Origin: Serinus canaria
Lineage: Eukaryota; Chordata; Aves; Passeriformes; Fringillidae
DNA length: 64,000 nt
Assembly: GCF_022539315.1 (NCBI RefSeq)
Contig: NC_066317.1
Coordinates: 41,572,435-41,636,434, forward strand
Direction of reading: 5' to 3'
A program made the position numbers and the translations under genes. Below, in pieces: positions 35,922-50,100 of the stretch (its first letter is position 1; the number at the start of each line of letters is the position of its first letter). The notes below the pieces were generated by a model. That model was not told the origin of the DNA. It made no database searches and saw only the letters and a program-made list of their open reading frames with translations.

Positions 35922-38900
35922 ATAAAAAACCACTTTGTGTCTATATGCAGTCTTTATCTTCCTGATGTGTTGTAAAGCAAAAAACACATTGTGAGCAAGG
36001 CCAGAGAACAATAACAATATGTACATTCATGTCTTCCATTACATTTAGACTTCATAAATAGTTCACCATAGGGAAAAGAGAATTATTTTCCAGTGACAAC
36101 ATACAAGAATTTTTATTTAGTTGAGACTTATAACTGCACAAACAACAGAAACATTTAGAAATATCAGTTTCTATATCATGAAATGAGAAAGTTACCAAAG
36201 CCATCAGACAAGCTCTTCCAATAAATGCGTGGGGCCTATGAGAATGTTAATAATGCATTTATTTGTATGCCTTGGGTAATTCTAAAGCATTTTATCTACT
36301 CCTATTTATCAGACAACTTACAGAAAAGCTAGGAACAATTAGCCCTCAACTGCTGAAGTCATTAGCCTTGTTTGCAAAATACATTTTATCTGCTTATAAG
36401 GCAAGTCACTGCAGACATTAATGGCAGTTTATTGCAGGTATAACATGCAAGGAGAGAGCAAAGCTTACCATTGCTGAAAGACTACAATGTCTCCTGTAGC
36501 ATGGGAATCATAAAGATGATGCACAGAACTATGGGATGCCAGGAGGAAGACCCCTAAAAAACAAAAAAAAAAAAGCCATCTTACATAGCAATATTGCCCA
36601 ACAATGCTGCAGTCATAATAATTATTGTGGTAGCTCTGCTCCTTTCTTGCAGTGGGAGTTTTTCCTTCCATTCTGTCAGAACAAATGCTCTCTAGATCTA
36701 GGGGGGTATTGCAATATATAGGCCAGGCTGGGTGTCTACTTACTCCCTGAAGCCAAGCTATGTTGTCTATTCCCAACCATATATCACCTATACAACTTTT
36801 AAGTCCTTAGAATATGTACTCAGACAAGGAAACATCAGAGCTCTTATATTGAAAGTAGTTTCCATATGAAGCTAAGTGGCTTTCGTGCCAAAGGAGGCTT
36901 TACATGAACGTTGGAATAAATGCATTTGATGCATATTCACAGAATATTTTTTTAAATGATAACTGCCTCCCAAGTTTCTTTTCAGAAACTAAAACACAAG
37001 TAATATCCTGAATCCAGGACACAGGTTCATGCATGAAAATGCAACAGTTCCTGAGTAGAAACAGCTGGTACAAAATAGCCAGCACACAGTAAAGACTTCT
37101 GCTATAAAACCTCTTTCATCCAGATGCTTCAGGATTATTGGTTAGGGCAATATCAATTTTTTCCTTTCCAAGGAAGGCAGTTATCTTAAATAAGTGACTG
37201 GGAAATTATAAACAGAAGGAAAATAAAGGTAATGCAAATATTTTAAAACAAGAAAGCTCCTAAGTATCACGTTCTTGCACATCAGCACCCTCTAAGCCTC
37301 AGAGTCCTATCAACTTTCTGATAAAACCAAGACTTTTCCCTCAGTTAGCACTGCAAAGGGCTCCCAGAGTGCAATGAATTTTGCTGTGTCGAATTGTAGG
37401 TTTTTTATTACTGGTGGTAATGTAAAAGGCACAAAAAGCAGCTCAATTCCTAGATCCCAAGAGCAGTTAGGAGTGCAAGCAACTAAAAAAAATCATCCTC
37501 CGGATTGTAAACTGCACAATTTTGATAAGAAAGTCATTAGCAGTGAATGAAGAGGCCCCTTTACGATGACATTGTTATATAGCTGCTTCAGAAGCAGACT
37601 TTAAGGTCAAAAAGTACTTCACATCTTCCTGCAGTATAGACAAAATGCCATGTTTCAGGAAATCTGGTACAATTTCCTTTACTCTGAAGCTTCATGGTTT
37701 CCCTTTTAGTTTCCAGGAGGTATTTCTTTTTTATGGGGCACTGACACTTTATTCCTGTACATATGTCATTTGTGCTTCTGTTCCTTTCTCCTGCTGTAGT
37801 CTGGGCTCTTTATAAGAAATTTTGTAACTAACTCAGCAAAGAAACCTCATTAATAGCTAGCTAATATAAAATGGTTTTGCTGTAACATTTTTCTCTCTGA
37901 ATCCAATTAATGTCCAAATGAGGCAAAAAAAAAAAATCTAAAAATACCCAGTTAGAAGGCAAAATAATGCTAATACAAGTGAAAAGGGCTGGCAAAACAG
38001 AAAGAAGAAAAAAGTAGAACAGAACAAAAAAAAGAATGTTCACCATAATCTTGGGGTCCCTGGAGTATATCATGTAGTCTAAGGTTAAACTGAACCTGAA
38101 AGCAATGGAGCCACAGTGAGGTAGTTCAGGTGCCACTCCTGTGAGACAAGCACTCCAAGCAAGCAGCAAAAGAGATGTAACAGTCCAAGGTTGCTAGACA
38201 TGGCAAGAAAGCAGACAGTTCTGACTACAGAGGCTGGGTGCTCTAGAACCTAGTTCACATCCAGCTGCCAACCTGCCAAAATAGAGAAGTCCCTGAGGTT
38301 ACGCTGTCATTCCCTGCCTGTGCACCACTCCCAGAACTTCTTTCTCCTCAGCTCATCAGAAAACATCATACATCCTTGGGTGTCCCAGCCTCAAGAACAC
38401 TGGGGTGTGTGCCTCTGAGAAATGAGATGAATGACCCTTTTTGAACTAGATAACAGCCACCATGTGTGGCAGACTTCCCTAAAAGGGCAGTGTGATGCAA
38501 ATCCATGCAGTCTGCTAAAAACAGAACTTATTCAAGGTATTTCTGCTAAAAAAAATTCATTCCTCAATATCCATGGTGGATTTTTTTTCCTTAATTTTTT
38601 CTTAATATATGTAAAATCAGGTATACAAATCAAAGCACAGTCATTGGGATTTCCAAAACTGTCAACCTCAACATAGCAGTAGGCATATGAAAAGAGGCAT
38701 GTGGCAATACGTTTACCCCATTTTTTGTTACAGACCTTTTCAAGGACTGATTCATATCAAAATATACTACTAAAAGTCTGAAAACCAGTCAAAGTGCAGC
38801 CATTTAGCAGTAACTTTGTGCTGTGCTGAGCACATTAAGCAGAGGTACACTGAGCACTTCCGTTTCTTTCACCAGACACATTCAGCCAGATTGGTCTGGT

Positions 38901-40039
38901 ACCAGAATTGGGGCTTTTGCCACATCATCTGTCTAAAAAGGCACCAAACTAGAAACCACCAAAGTGTTACATGGTAAAGAGACAAATGTTTCCCAACTCT
39001 CAGTTGTTTCCTTTACTGTAACAAGCAGGATGCCAAACTTAGTTCTACACAGACCTCAAACAACAGGATTAAGCTTCTGGTTTTTTGCTGACTGAATGAC
39101 TACTGGGTTCATTAAAAATATATATTCAGTAACACACAAATTTTCACAGTAGGAATCATAGATGTAGCTGATTCTACTGGAAATTAAAAATTGGCAGTAG
39201 TCTGTATCTCACATGCCAGTTAGGACATTCACACACAATTAAAGCTGTGTTATTTATATAGCTATAATTATCAATTTATCTATATTTCAGTTTTAAATCC
39301 TGAATTAGATCAGCATATCACAGCTCTGTGTGTCTTAAACAGAGTTTTCCATGTAGAAATTTCCAGCTGCACTTCCCCAGGAGGCATATTACTTACATAC
39401 ATAGGAAAATTTTACACAAAATTCAGCTTTAGGATCCTAATGTCAACATTCTAATTTGTTCTCCTCCTGGCTCAATAACATGCCTCAAGATTATGATTAG
39501 CTGTTTTGCACATGCAGAACTGGAGGGAAGTAGAGAACCAAAGTTACTCCACCTCCATCTGGCCAGCCTGAATAGAAGCTGAGCATTTTGGGCCATTGTT
39601 TCTCCCCCTCTTTCCAGAAGATGGTCACATTGCAGAGACTGGAATAAACCCAGCACAAGTCAGTGGCTGTTCACCCATGACGCTGTGAGATGTTGTCTTT
39701 CTCTGTCCCATTGAAGCATCCAGAGGAACACACTGGTGGTAGCTAAACACCCAGTCTATTCTTGGCTGATTTCTGCTGTCATTGTAAGTGGGCATCACAG
39801 CAACAGGCAAGTGAATGGTCCTTTGTCTCTACAGCCAAGTGCTACCAACAGTTGTGACAGCTGCAGGACAGTTAGAGCCAGCACAGCATTTTTGGTGAAT
39901 GCCATGGTATTCAAAAATGTAACTTCAGCTGACTTCAATAATGAAAATAATCATTTAATGTTAACTACATTGTCAGTCTTGACTCAGATTTTTTTTCTCC
40001 ATGGTCAGATTTCTAAAGGAGTGGAGAGGCAGGATACTA
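35922..40039. other. noncoding DNA, no gene recognised
   Basis: Unique AT-rich DNA. The 127-codon plus-strand frame 39736-40119 has no recognisable domain and is in the size range expected by chance. A run of twelve A lies near 36560. Confidence 0.5.
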
Positions 40040-40131
40040 CTGTCATCCAGTTGCATGGGAGAGGCACAGGTCCCCAGTGTCCCCTTGGGAGACGGAGGGA
40101 TGCTGAAAAAATGCTCTAACCATTCGGCTCC
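40040..40131 (-). repeat. possible tRNA-like SINE head relic
   Basis: Read on the minus strand, the sequence has gagccgaatggttagagcat (40111-40130), which resembles a polymerase III A box in the form common to tRNA-derived SINEs. A B-box-like word is poor (the ggggacctgtgcc stretch downstream). Without a clear B box this is a weak call. Confidence 0.25.
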
Positions 40132-41117
40132 CTATACAAATGCTGCAGATTAAACATTTCAAGCAGGCACAGTTAAACTTTCTGTTCAGTGTGAGAAATA
40201 ACAAATATGATCTTTCTTTGTTTGAAAAAACCCACACTTTGGTTCAGACATACCCTGTTATTACTTCCCTTTTTCTGGCTTGTAGGAGGAATAAAGCCGA
40301 AAATCAAGAAGCTGCACATTTGCTTTGAAAATAGCTTTGACAGGTAATTGGAGTGTAGCACTGCCAATGCCATGAGCAATAGCAGCAGACTACAGCTTAT
40401 CAGCATTTGAAAAGGGATTTCTGGAAGTACAATGAACAGCAACCCATCACTGGCACACAGATTCCTGTTTGTTCCTGTACCTCCCTGTGATTATTTTATT
40501 TTCTGTAACTGAAGTAACCGAGGTTGTCATTTTCCAGGATCCCTCAGTCCCAAGAACTCGAGCTTAACCCCTTGCTTATTACATTTATTCAGAGCAGTTT
40601 GTTCTCAAATATCTAAGATTTGAAACAGATGACAGGACAAACATTTTTATTGCTACTATTTCATTATTATGTATCTTTCATGTCCATCAGAGAAGGTCTT
40701 CTTGATTAATCTAAAAATAGACAAAACTAAAATATTTGCATATCTGAAACCCTTTCTTTTGCTGCTGTTAGAAAAGGAAGAGATTGAAAGGAAAAAAGAA
40801 AGCCACACATTGACCACAGGTCATCTAGACAGTATATCTGCACTGTGTTTACTTTTCACAGAAACCTTCTCTGTCTCTTTAGTAGCCTTTGAATTTACAA
40901 AGAGTGAGACTAGCTGTGAGCCTAAGCTGCAAAATCACACCAGCACTAGTGCCTTCAACTTCAAAGTTTAGTTATTTTCAACCAACTTTTTGGCAAGCCC
41001 ATTAGACTTGCTTGTATGTGTGTGCTGCTGCTTTTCATCTGCCTCCAGAAGCCAGGCTTGGTTGGAAAAAGTGCTGGGTGAAAGCTGTACAGGGAATTAA
41101 GCTTTGAAAGAGCTTAA
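40132..41117. other. noncoding DNA, nothing recognised
   Basis: No gene, RNA or repeat recognised in this AT-rich stretch. Confidence 0.5.
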
Positions 41118-41137
41118 GGGGAGAAGGGGTGGGGGGG
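41118..41137 (+). other. putative G-quadruplex motif
   Basis: GGGG (41118-41121), agaa-type loop, GGGG (41126-41129), t, then a seven-G run (41131-41137) that can supply the last two tracts. It meets the four-tract pattern and lies in a purine-rich stretch that continues with gaggagg-like words to about 41170. Confidence 0.7.
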
Positions 41138-44100
41138 AGGATGGTGCTGAGGAGTGCATGGAGGAGGGAATACAGAGATATCCTTATCTAAGGACACTGA
41201 TATCTTTATCTTAACAAATTTCAGTATTAGATGAAGGCAACTCTCTATATCTTTGTCACATGGTTAAGAAGGGAAGAGGGAAAATATTGCAGAACATACA
41301 TTGTCTGACAGACTGGTGCATTTAAAGCTAATTCTTTGCCTCCAGATTTTTCTCACCCACTTTCTTTTCCTACTGCTGTCATCATGTATTTGTTGTCATT
41401 CAGATGTCTAATGTGGGAGCCATCCAGATGTATTTCTCTTCCCTGTACTTATTTAATCATTCCAGTCTCATCAATGCTATAGACTTTGTGTGTTTGTGAG
41501 CTCTGTTGATGAAAGTCACACATACACCTTGGTAAATCTGCACAAGTCACAGTCTAATGAAGCAACTAGGGAAAAAAAAAAAAAGAGTATCTTCTGGCAG
41601 AGCTGAAAAGTAGCAAAGCTGTACTTCACTCATCCCTGGGTTACCAAAAAGTCTAAGAAAATTCAATCTGGACCCCAAGCCCAGCAAAAAAACCCTCGTA
41701 GATGGACTGATCTTAAAAGCAGCAAAGCCAAAGAATATTAAAAAAAAACCAAAAAAAACAAAACACAACCTGATAATGTGTACATATTAGACTGTCTTGT
41801 TAAGAAAAAAACTACCTGAATGTAGTTTATTAGAATCTTTCTATCTTAAAACACCCTAGTAGATTTTTTCATTCCATCAGATCTAATAAAGTGTGATTTT
41901 TCTATTAGATTGATTGATAAACAAAAATACATTTTTAACTATAAATATTAAAACCAACATAATGATTAAGTGCTTTTTATGATCAGTTTAACATTTTATA
42001 GTTTGCATTCAATGAGAAGACAAGTGATTAAAATTGTACTTTACAGAGGATCCATCATGCAACAATAATTTGGACATGTTTGCAGAAGAAACTAGTGCAT
42101 CAAAGACACAGCTAATACTTTCAATAGGATAAGAATCACCCTCTAAGGAATGCATTTGCAGGAGCATCATTTGTTTTGTGGAGCTACATCATAACAAAGT
42201 CTGTTTAATCACCTACCTGATATTTTCATTTGCACATGAGAATCCACCAGTGGCATGAAGCAGGAGTTCATCAGTAAAGGAATCCCAATTGCCAAGAATT
42301 TATTTTTTTTTTTTCTTTTCAGACATGCACTTATGTTTTTATCTAAATGGCTTAAGAGTTGAATCAGGACTATCTTATTCACATAGAGTAATAATTCACT
42401 CTTCAAGCAGACCCTCAGAAATCAGTAGAACTGCTCTGAAAATAAGTTGGTCTGCTACATGTGTTGTATGGCATTCCTACCTCATCTAGAACTTCAAAAC
42501 TGGTGCAATAACTTGGTAAATATTTTAGGAACATAATCATGGGCAGGTATGAGTTGGCAGAGCTTCACTAATTCACTAATTTGACCTCAACAAAACTTCA
42601 ATTTACATCAGCTGAGAAGCAGAGCAAGAGTATTTAACTAAGTGTATAGAGCAATAAAAGAAAAAGCCTTTCCCTATGCCTTACAGAGAGAGCATGTGGT
42701 TTGCATTTAGCCCAGCATCCCATAGGCATGCCAGCAGATCACTGCACTGGTCCAAAGAAATGCTATGATTTTTAAATGGTCAATGTCAGCTTGTGTCAAG
42801 TAAAGATAAGTGGTTAAACTCTGAAGCTAACTTTGTAATGTTCTTGTTCTTCTCCAAAAGAACTGATTTTGGCATTCTGAATAAAAAGAAATATGAATGA
42901 AATTGCAAGAGGACAAATGCACAGAATGTGTCCCTCACTTGATGTTATGTCACAAAAAGATTTGTCTGATAGAAAGGACTAATGAATTATTTATTATTTA
43001 TATTTTCTCTAGAAACCCTTTTTCCTTGAGGGTCCCTTTAACTCATTTTCAAAAAAAAACCTGACCATAAGTTTGTGGCTTAATATAGGTGCTGAGAAAT
43101 TGACTTCTTTCATTCCACACATGCACAAGCAAATACACAGAGAGTAGATCACAAAGGCATTTTCAGGGCTGTGACACATTTTAGAGTTGTGAAATAGAGA
43201 AGGGGTCTTTTTCCCTAGTTAATAAGACCATATTTACAAGATCTGCAGCTCTCTGCCATGCCCTGACAGTGTATAGACAGTGTATATGCAGTGGTGAACA
43301 GTAGTCTGCTATTTCAGGGTTTGCTTCATTATTATAACAGAATATTATTCTTTTATATGTCATCTTGCTGGCAATTAATATTTATATCAGCCATGCATGA
43401 TGGTTATTTCTTTTTCTCAGCATTAAAATCAGATTTAATTAACTCATTTTTACTGAGATTTGACTTTACTGCACATTAGCCACTGTTATATTGTAAACAT
43501 GTAAATCATTATGAAAGCATTTAATTTTGCTATTGAGTATACTACTCACTTCATATTCCAGAATGCCTGCTGGTTTAGTCTTTGAGTTGAATGTGAAAAT
43601 TTTACTTAATAGTCCCAGTGTAGCTTAAAAGATCTGAATCTAAAATGAAAACATTACTGTCAAACTGCCAGGTTTTCCATTATCTGTTTTTTTGAGTTAC
43701 ATGGTATAAAAACCAAACAAACTCTGGATATGGTTAAGAGGGAAATCTTCCAAGCATGGGTATTTAATAGATTGGTAGAGACCATCCCACATATTTCTGC
43801 CCCAAGGAGCCCAGATGTGTGCAGGAGAGAATGAAGTTTGGGAACATTTTCTAACTTGCTGAGAGAAAAAGTGGGACAGGACTTTTGGAGGCCACATTGC
43901 CACATAGCAAAATTTTCTAAAAGCCTTTGCAAAACTCTCTTTCCAGAAATTTTACGTGCTCTTCTACCTGTATATCTTGCAAAACCCACTTCTGTCTTCT
44001 TTAGAAGGGACAGTGAATTGAACTATGGTAGGAAGAGCACATCAGTAACTCCAGCACTGAGCTCAGAAGTGGCATAAACTCTGAGTTAGCAAAATCAAAA

Positions 44101-47100
44101 GCTCACAACTGCCCTTTATAAAGGTGATGTCTATTGTCATTATCATTGTATGAATAGACCCTGGTAACAATGCATACAGATTTGTTGAAATAAAGTGTAA
44201 CTTTAATACAAGGGAAAAGAGGAAGTCCCTTATTTTCTAGGAGCTTTTCATTATATTCCCAATAAGAATTTTTGTTGCACATCTCACATACACAAAACTG
44301 GAATTGGTAGCTAAAAGAAACTCTTTTACCATTAATATTTCATGGATTTTTTTTTTCCAGCAAGATCTACCTGAGTGTTCTCACTTTTGCCTATTAGCTT
44401 TTTCTTTCTGCTTGCCTTTTTCTTTTTGCAAACTCTCTGTAAATTGCAGTCTTACCAAGAATACAGCTTTTCAGTCGGTGTGCTTACTAAATTACCTTGA
44501 CCAAGTTATTCCTACCATTTCATCAGATGTCTATGCAATTTGTGTGGTTTAAATTACTAACAAAATGGTCATAGTACAACATAAATATTAATGCCCATAG
44601 ATTTTCTTATCTTTGGAAAAAAAATATTCTATTCATGCTATCTATCATATCCAAATCAAGACCCCTATAATATCCATCAAAAAAGCTGTAGATCAACCCA
44701 TAGCATTCCTCATATGTTCCCTGTGTGAAAACCTTAGATGTACCTGCATGCCAAAGCTCTAAATACCATTAATTCTGTCTCATTTTATAGTTAATGGAGA
44801 ATGACAGTCACAAAAGTGTTAGGGGTTGGCTGCATCCTCTGCTGGGTTTGATCATGTGTGTCCATCAACTATTCAGACACTGGGGGCATTGTTGACAGAA
44901 TAACACACTTGTAAAGGACTTCAGAGATTATTTAACTCGCCTAATTGCACTTTTACCTGAAACATTTTGGGGAATAAAATAAATCTATGGACCATCTTGT
45001 ATTTTTTAATTTGTGGGAAGAAAAAAAAAAGTAAAAAATTGACGGCTATTCATATTTTGATTTTTTTAAAAGTTTACTCGTGTTTTATAGGATGGGTTTG
45101 CATGGAGTTTGCTGTCATGCTACAGTCATTACAGTTACTAACTTTTCATATTTTAAAGACTACATTGATCAACACAGATGCTTGCCCTAATGCACAAACC
45201 ACTGTCCCAGTGTCAGTGCTGACAGACGTTTATCTAAGCTATTCTAGAAGTCCTCCAGGCATGGTGATCTCTTATTGTCACCAGTGGGACTGGTGGACCA
45301 CTCTAGTCCAGTTGTTCTTCTAAATGTTAAGAGTTTTATTCCAATATCTAACCTTATCCCCTTAATCCAGTTATCTTCTATTTATGTCAGTTTATTTACA
45401 TGTCATTTGGGGTCTGTCTTAATAGAGCTGATATGCAAATTATCTAAATCCTCCTTCCCTTCTCCATTCAAGAGGATGACATTTTCCCTATCCTCACTTT
45501 TTACCGATGTCAAGAAAACATTTGACTGTAGTTGGTCTTTTTATAGAAAATTATGGGGAAACATTTAAATGTTTAGCTTTTCAGCATCGTCTCACAGTAG
45601 GAACATAAGGAACAACATACTGAGCAGACCCCAGCAGTTGTGTGACTACAAGTGGCCAACTGCAACCGCTTAGGAAAATGATAAAGCAAGCTGAAATCAT
45701 AGTTCTCTTAACATTGCTCCCTCTACCTTTTAAAAACTACTCAGAAACATGCAGTGCCAAAAAACTGTATCTCTGCCTTTTTGTTTAAGATGTTTTCTGG
45801 ATTATATTTCAAGCTCTTATCCTAGGACAAGGAGTTTCAGGATTTATATACACAATGAAAAAAAATATTCCTTTTCCATCTAACCATATTTGTGCCCCAG
45901 TTGGTGTATTATAGGAAAAGTAATTTTAAATTGACCTGCCTAGTACATTCACAGGTTCATACATTTCTACCTGCCACCCCTCATTCATCTCTCAGTTTCT
46001 CTCCCCAGAAAAGAGGTGGCAGGTGAGCCTGGGTGCAGGGCTGTACCCCAGCAGAGGTGAGCTGAGGAAGACCATGGCCCCACAGTGCCCAGCACTGAGT
46101 CTGCAGGGTGCAGGGAAGCCCCAGGGGAGTCTCTCCCAGCCCTGTCTCAAGATGCAGATATTTTCAGAAAGAGACACAAAGAAAATGAATTTGGTCTATT
46201 TATTGGAGCAAGGATTTTAGTAGGTAGATTATTAAAAATCAACTGTTTTTTAACAGTATTATAACACCTTTTTGTAAAAATAAACCCTCACCAATCGCAA
46301 GGCTTTCATAAATATTAAAAATTGTGATCCTTATTTCTGATTTCTACCCTCTTCTTGCAAAAATATGTGCAGATTTCATAGAACTGGCAATGTAATTGCT
46401 TAAATAAAATTAACTAGTTTTCAAGATTCCCACTGCAGCACAAGGACCAAAATAACATGATTGCTTTTATGAGCTAATAAGAACTAGCTAAATCTTCATC
46501 AGTGCCATATATTCTCAGTTCCTTAGCAACTAAAAAAATATTCCCTACAGAAAAAGACAAAAATTTGAAAACTATATGTTTAGCTGGTATTTGCCTGAGG
46601 TGCGAAACATAAATCAAATTTTCCAGGACTTTGACGTTTTTATGTATTTACACTATATTGAGCCAACAGCTTAACCCAGGTTTAGCTGTTTTCCACAACA
46701 CATTTTATGAATAATGCAGTATGTGCAAACCTTTTTTAAAAGGGAATACTACAAATTGGCATTTCATGGTAATTTACTGGGATAATGTACCATTAGGGTC
46801 AACATTGCCAGTGGCAAAACATAGATATAATTACATATCAATGGTTTAATATCATCATAATTGGAAAATGATGAAGAATACTCATAATTTTGAGATGCAA
46901 GATGTTTTTAGTCCAGCTGTATTATGTTACAAGTTCCCAGCAATTAAAAAATCATACCCTGTAAATATGGTGCATGAGACAATGTTTCTTCCTTTTCCTT
47001 AACCAACTCCTCACTCCATGAGCAGCAGGACAGAGCACTCAGCAAAATATTTTGCCCAGCTCCTATTTCAAATGTCTCTCTCCCCAGAAGAAAGAGTTTG

Positions 47101-50100
47101 TGGAATTAAAATCACATCAAGAGAAGGGGGGAAAGGTCTGATATGTTGCAGCATCAGTTCTTTAGACTCCATATTGCCTCATATTTCTAGGTACTTGCAA
47201 TTGCACCAGGGCTTTAGGAATCAGGCAACAAAACCAGAAAGCCCTGTTCTGCCTTCTTGATGGATCCAGACACATTTACCCTTCCTCAAGTAGATACAGA
47301 AGGGATAATTCAAGATACATCTCTATGCATGCTGTGTGCAATGTGATTTTTAAAATCCATCTACAAAAGCTGAAAAAAATGCCTGCAAATTTTGTAGATA
47401 ATATAGAGAACAAATAATTAATTGAAACTAATCATGCCTAATTAAAGTTTTCTACTAGCAAGAATTGCTGCAAAAGCAATAATTATTTAAATTTGATTTC
47501 CATTTCTTTGTCTGTTTCACCTTCATCTTTCTTTGAACTTTGCACATTAAAATCACATTACATGGCCATTATTTTTTTCAAAGTATCACTATGAGTCAGT
47601 GTCATTTCCTTCAAATTGAGTATATCTTTGGAGATTTTCTCTTTAATCTTGAAACAGTCACAATATTTGCTCTTTTGTCAACAAAAAAAAAAACAGCTTT
47701 ACTACTGCAAAGTTATATCTAGACTTCTGTTTGAACACTCTGGACATGATTGCTAACAGGAAATGAGAGGCACTGAGATGTTCCTTTACTTGCTGCTTTT
47801 ATACTACCAAAGTTGCTAGAAGAACTGATAGAAGTTTTCCCATCATCATTGTAAATCAGCTTTAATATTTTACACTGTGATTTAATTGTTTGACAGTGTG
47901 ACTCCCTTGAAATGGGATTTTTTTTCTTGTAGCCAATTTATTAACATGAAAACATGCTTGGTGCTGAAAAGGCTGCTAACACCTTGCTTGTCTTTAGATG
48001 CTTCCAGATTGGTATTGCAATTTTATTTTGACTGTGCACATTTAACTTCCATTAAAACAAATTGAAAGGGTGCATGCTGAGCAAAAAATATAAACATAAA
48101 AGCACATATTCAAAACAAAATTAAGCCAGTTAATAAGAACATTAAGGAATAAGTTAAAACATCCCAAGAATTGGCAAACAGTTTCTGTAAAAAATTCTGA
48201 GGTATTTCTCTCCTCTTCCTGCCCCAGATCTGGCATTAATGGGCAAGGTCTACAGTATGTTGAGATATGTCCCCAGCTTTGATACACTGAAGACTTCAGT
48301 ACATCGCTTCATAAAGATCCTTTCCCAGGATCTGAAAGCAGGTTGTTAGCAAAGGTGACAGAAAGCAGCCTCCTACTTCATGCACACTGGGATTATTTTA
48401 GATAGAAAATTTACCTTGATCTACTATTCTAAAATCAAAAAGAATACCCGTTTCCCATGCAAATATCCTTCTAAAATGAGTAGATCTTGATCTACAGCTA
48501 TGTTTAGAACAACATGGCTGGTTTTTTTTTAATACCAGGGATAAAAACAAGCAGTTTTTATGATGATGGACTACATATTAAATGGGGAGAAAGAGAGTAA
48601 ATCCCACAACTATATATAGCAGCTTAAAAAGTTCATTAGAATATGTGAGATATGTCCGTTAAGGGTCTACATCATGTTCATTACAAACTTGAGGGAGCAA
48701 AGGAGAAAAGGCACATTATCCATGAGTCCAGCTGATGGGACCACAGGTGACTCCAACCCAGTCCAGGTGCACTGAAGGCACTGTCAGCTTAATTGCTTTT
48801 GGATCCATCATCTAATCATCTGCATCTGCTTTCTGACTCACATCTCATGTTCTGAGAAGTTTTAAGACTCCATTCATATTCATGTTAGAATCATGTTAGA
48901 AACCACATTTCATCTAAAATAGACATGAATAGTGTGCATAGAGCAAAATACACCCCTGATGTAATTCTGTTTCTTTAATGAAGGGATTTATTTAGCTCCT
49001 AGGGTAAAGTTCTGATCTAAGACACATGCATTTGGCCATCAACAGAAAGATTATCTGGGTAAACTTCATTCTGATGTTCAGATATAAAAGATCCATGCAG
49101 GTATAAGAGCAGTTAAGCTAGGTGTTTTTCTCCTCAACATGTATAAATTGGAGAGTGACAGATATAAATTGAAAGGAATGTTTCACAATTATCTTGCAGA
49201 TATGTATTGCAATGAGACAAACACTGAACTTGGGTTTAAAATTCCCACTGCCTCCTTTCCAAGATATGCTGCTGTTACTGGTTCCATATTACTTCTCAAA
49301 AATAGGCATTTCAGGCCGTTCCATTTTCAGTTATTATACAAGCTTGCCTCAGATGGATGTAGATATTAGCAGCTCTAACAGACCTTTCATTAAAAGGAAG
49401 TACCTAAAAATTTTAAATGCAATCTATATGGTTATCTCTGTTAGGGATTTCCCACTTTGCAAGATATTCATTGATTCAGTTAGAAACATATATTTCATAC
49501 TTTACCTAATTTTAAAATCTTCCCTAGTATTCCATCTACTATGAAGTTTAAAAATTGTAAAATTCATATGATTTCCTAATTATTTACATTTACATTTTCA
49601 GACAGTTCTGCTACAGTTCAGTTTTCTTTTATGTGCCTATGTATGCTTAATACATCAGAATTCTCTAGCTTACTTGCATGTTTTCATAATATCTTAATGA
49701 TACTGAATAATAAGGAAAATCCAAAAATACATTTGAAGGCCAAATAATTGCATCTCTTCTGTTTCATTCCAAATATGTTAATTACTAATGGCTGTGTGCA
49801 AAAACACCATTTGGATTATAACAACTACCATAACTCCTGCAATTACTCATTAGATACCAATGTGGCCCCTTTCATTTGAACCCAAACATCAGGCTTTCAA
49901 AATAAGACTAAGAAATAAAAAAACTACTTTTATAATTCTGTTAATAAAATAACTCTGCTTCACTAACTTTTTTTTCTCTGACTTTGCAGTAGTGACATAC
50001 ACACCTAAAAATCCCAAAAGATACTGACTACTTCTTGAGAAGCAGATGGGTTTGGGGCTGGAGCTGCAAGTGAGCATTACCCATTTAGTGGTACCTTATC

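Noticed and set aside
39736..40119. 127-codon plus-strand open frame
   Set aside because: Same reasoning: length within chance expectation, no recognisable family and no supporting neighbour.
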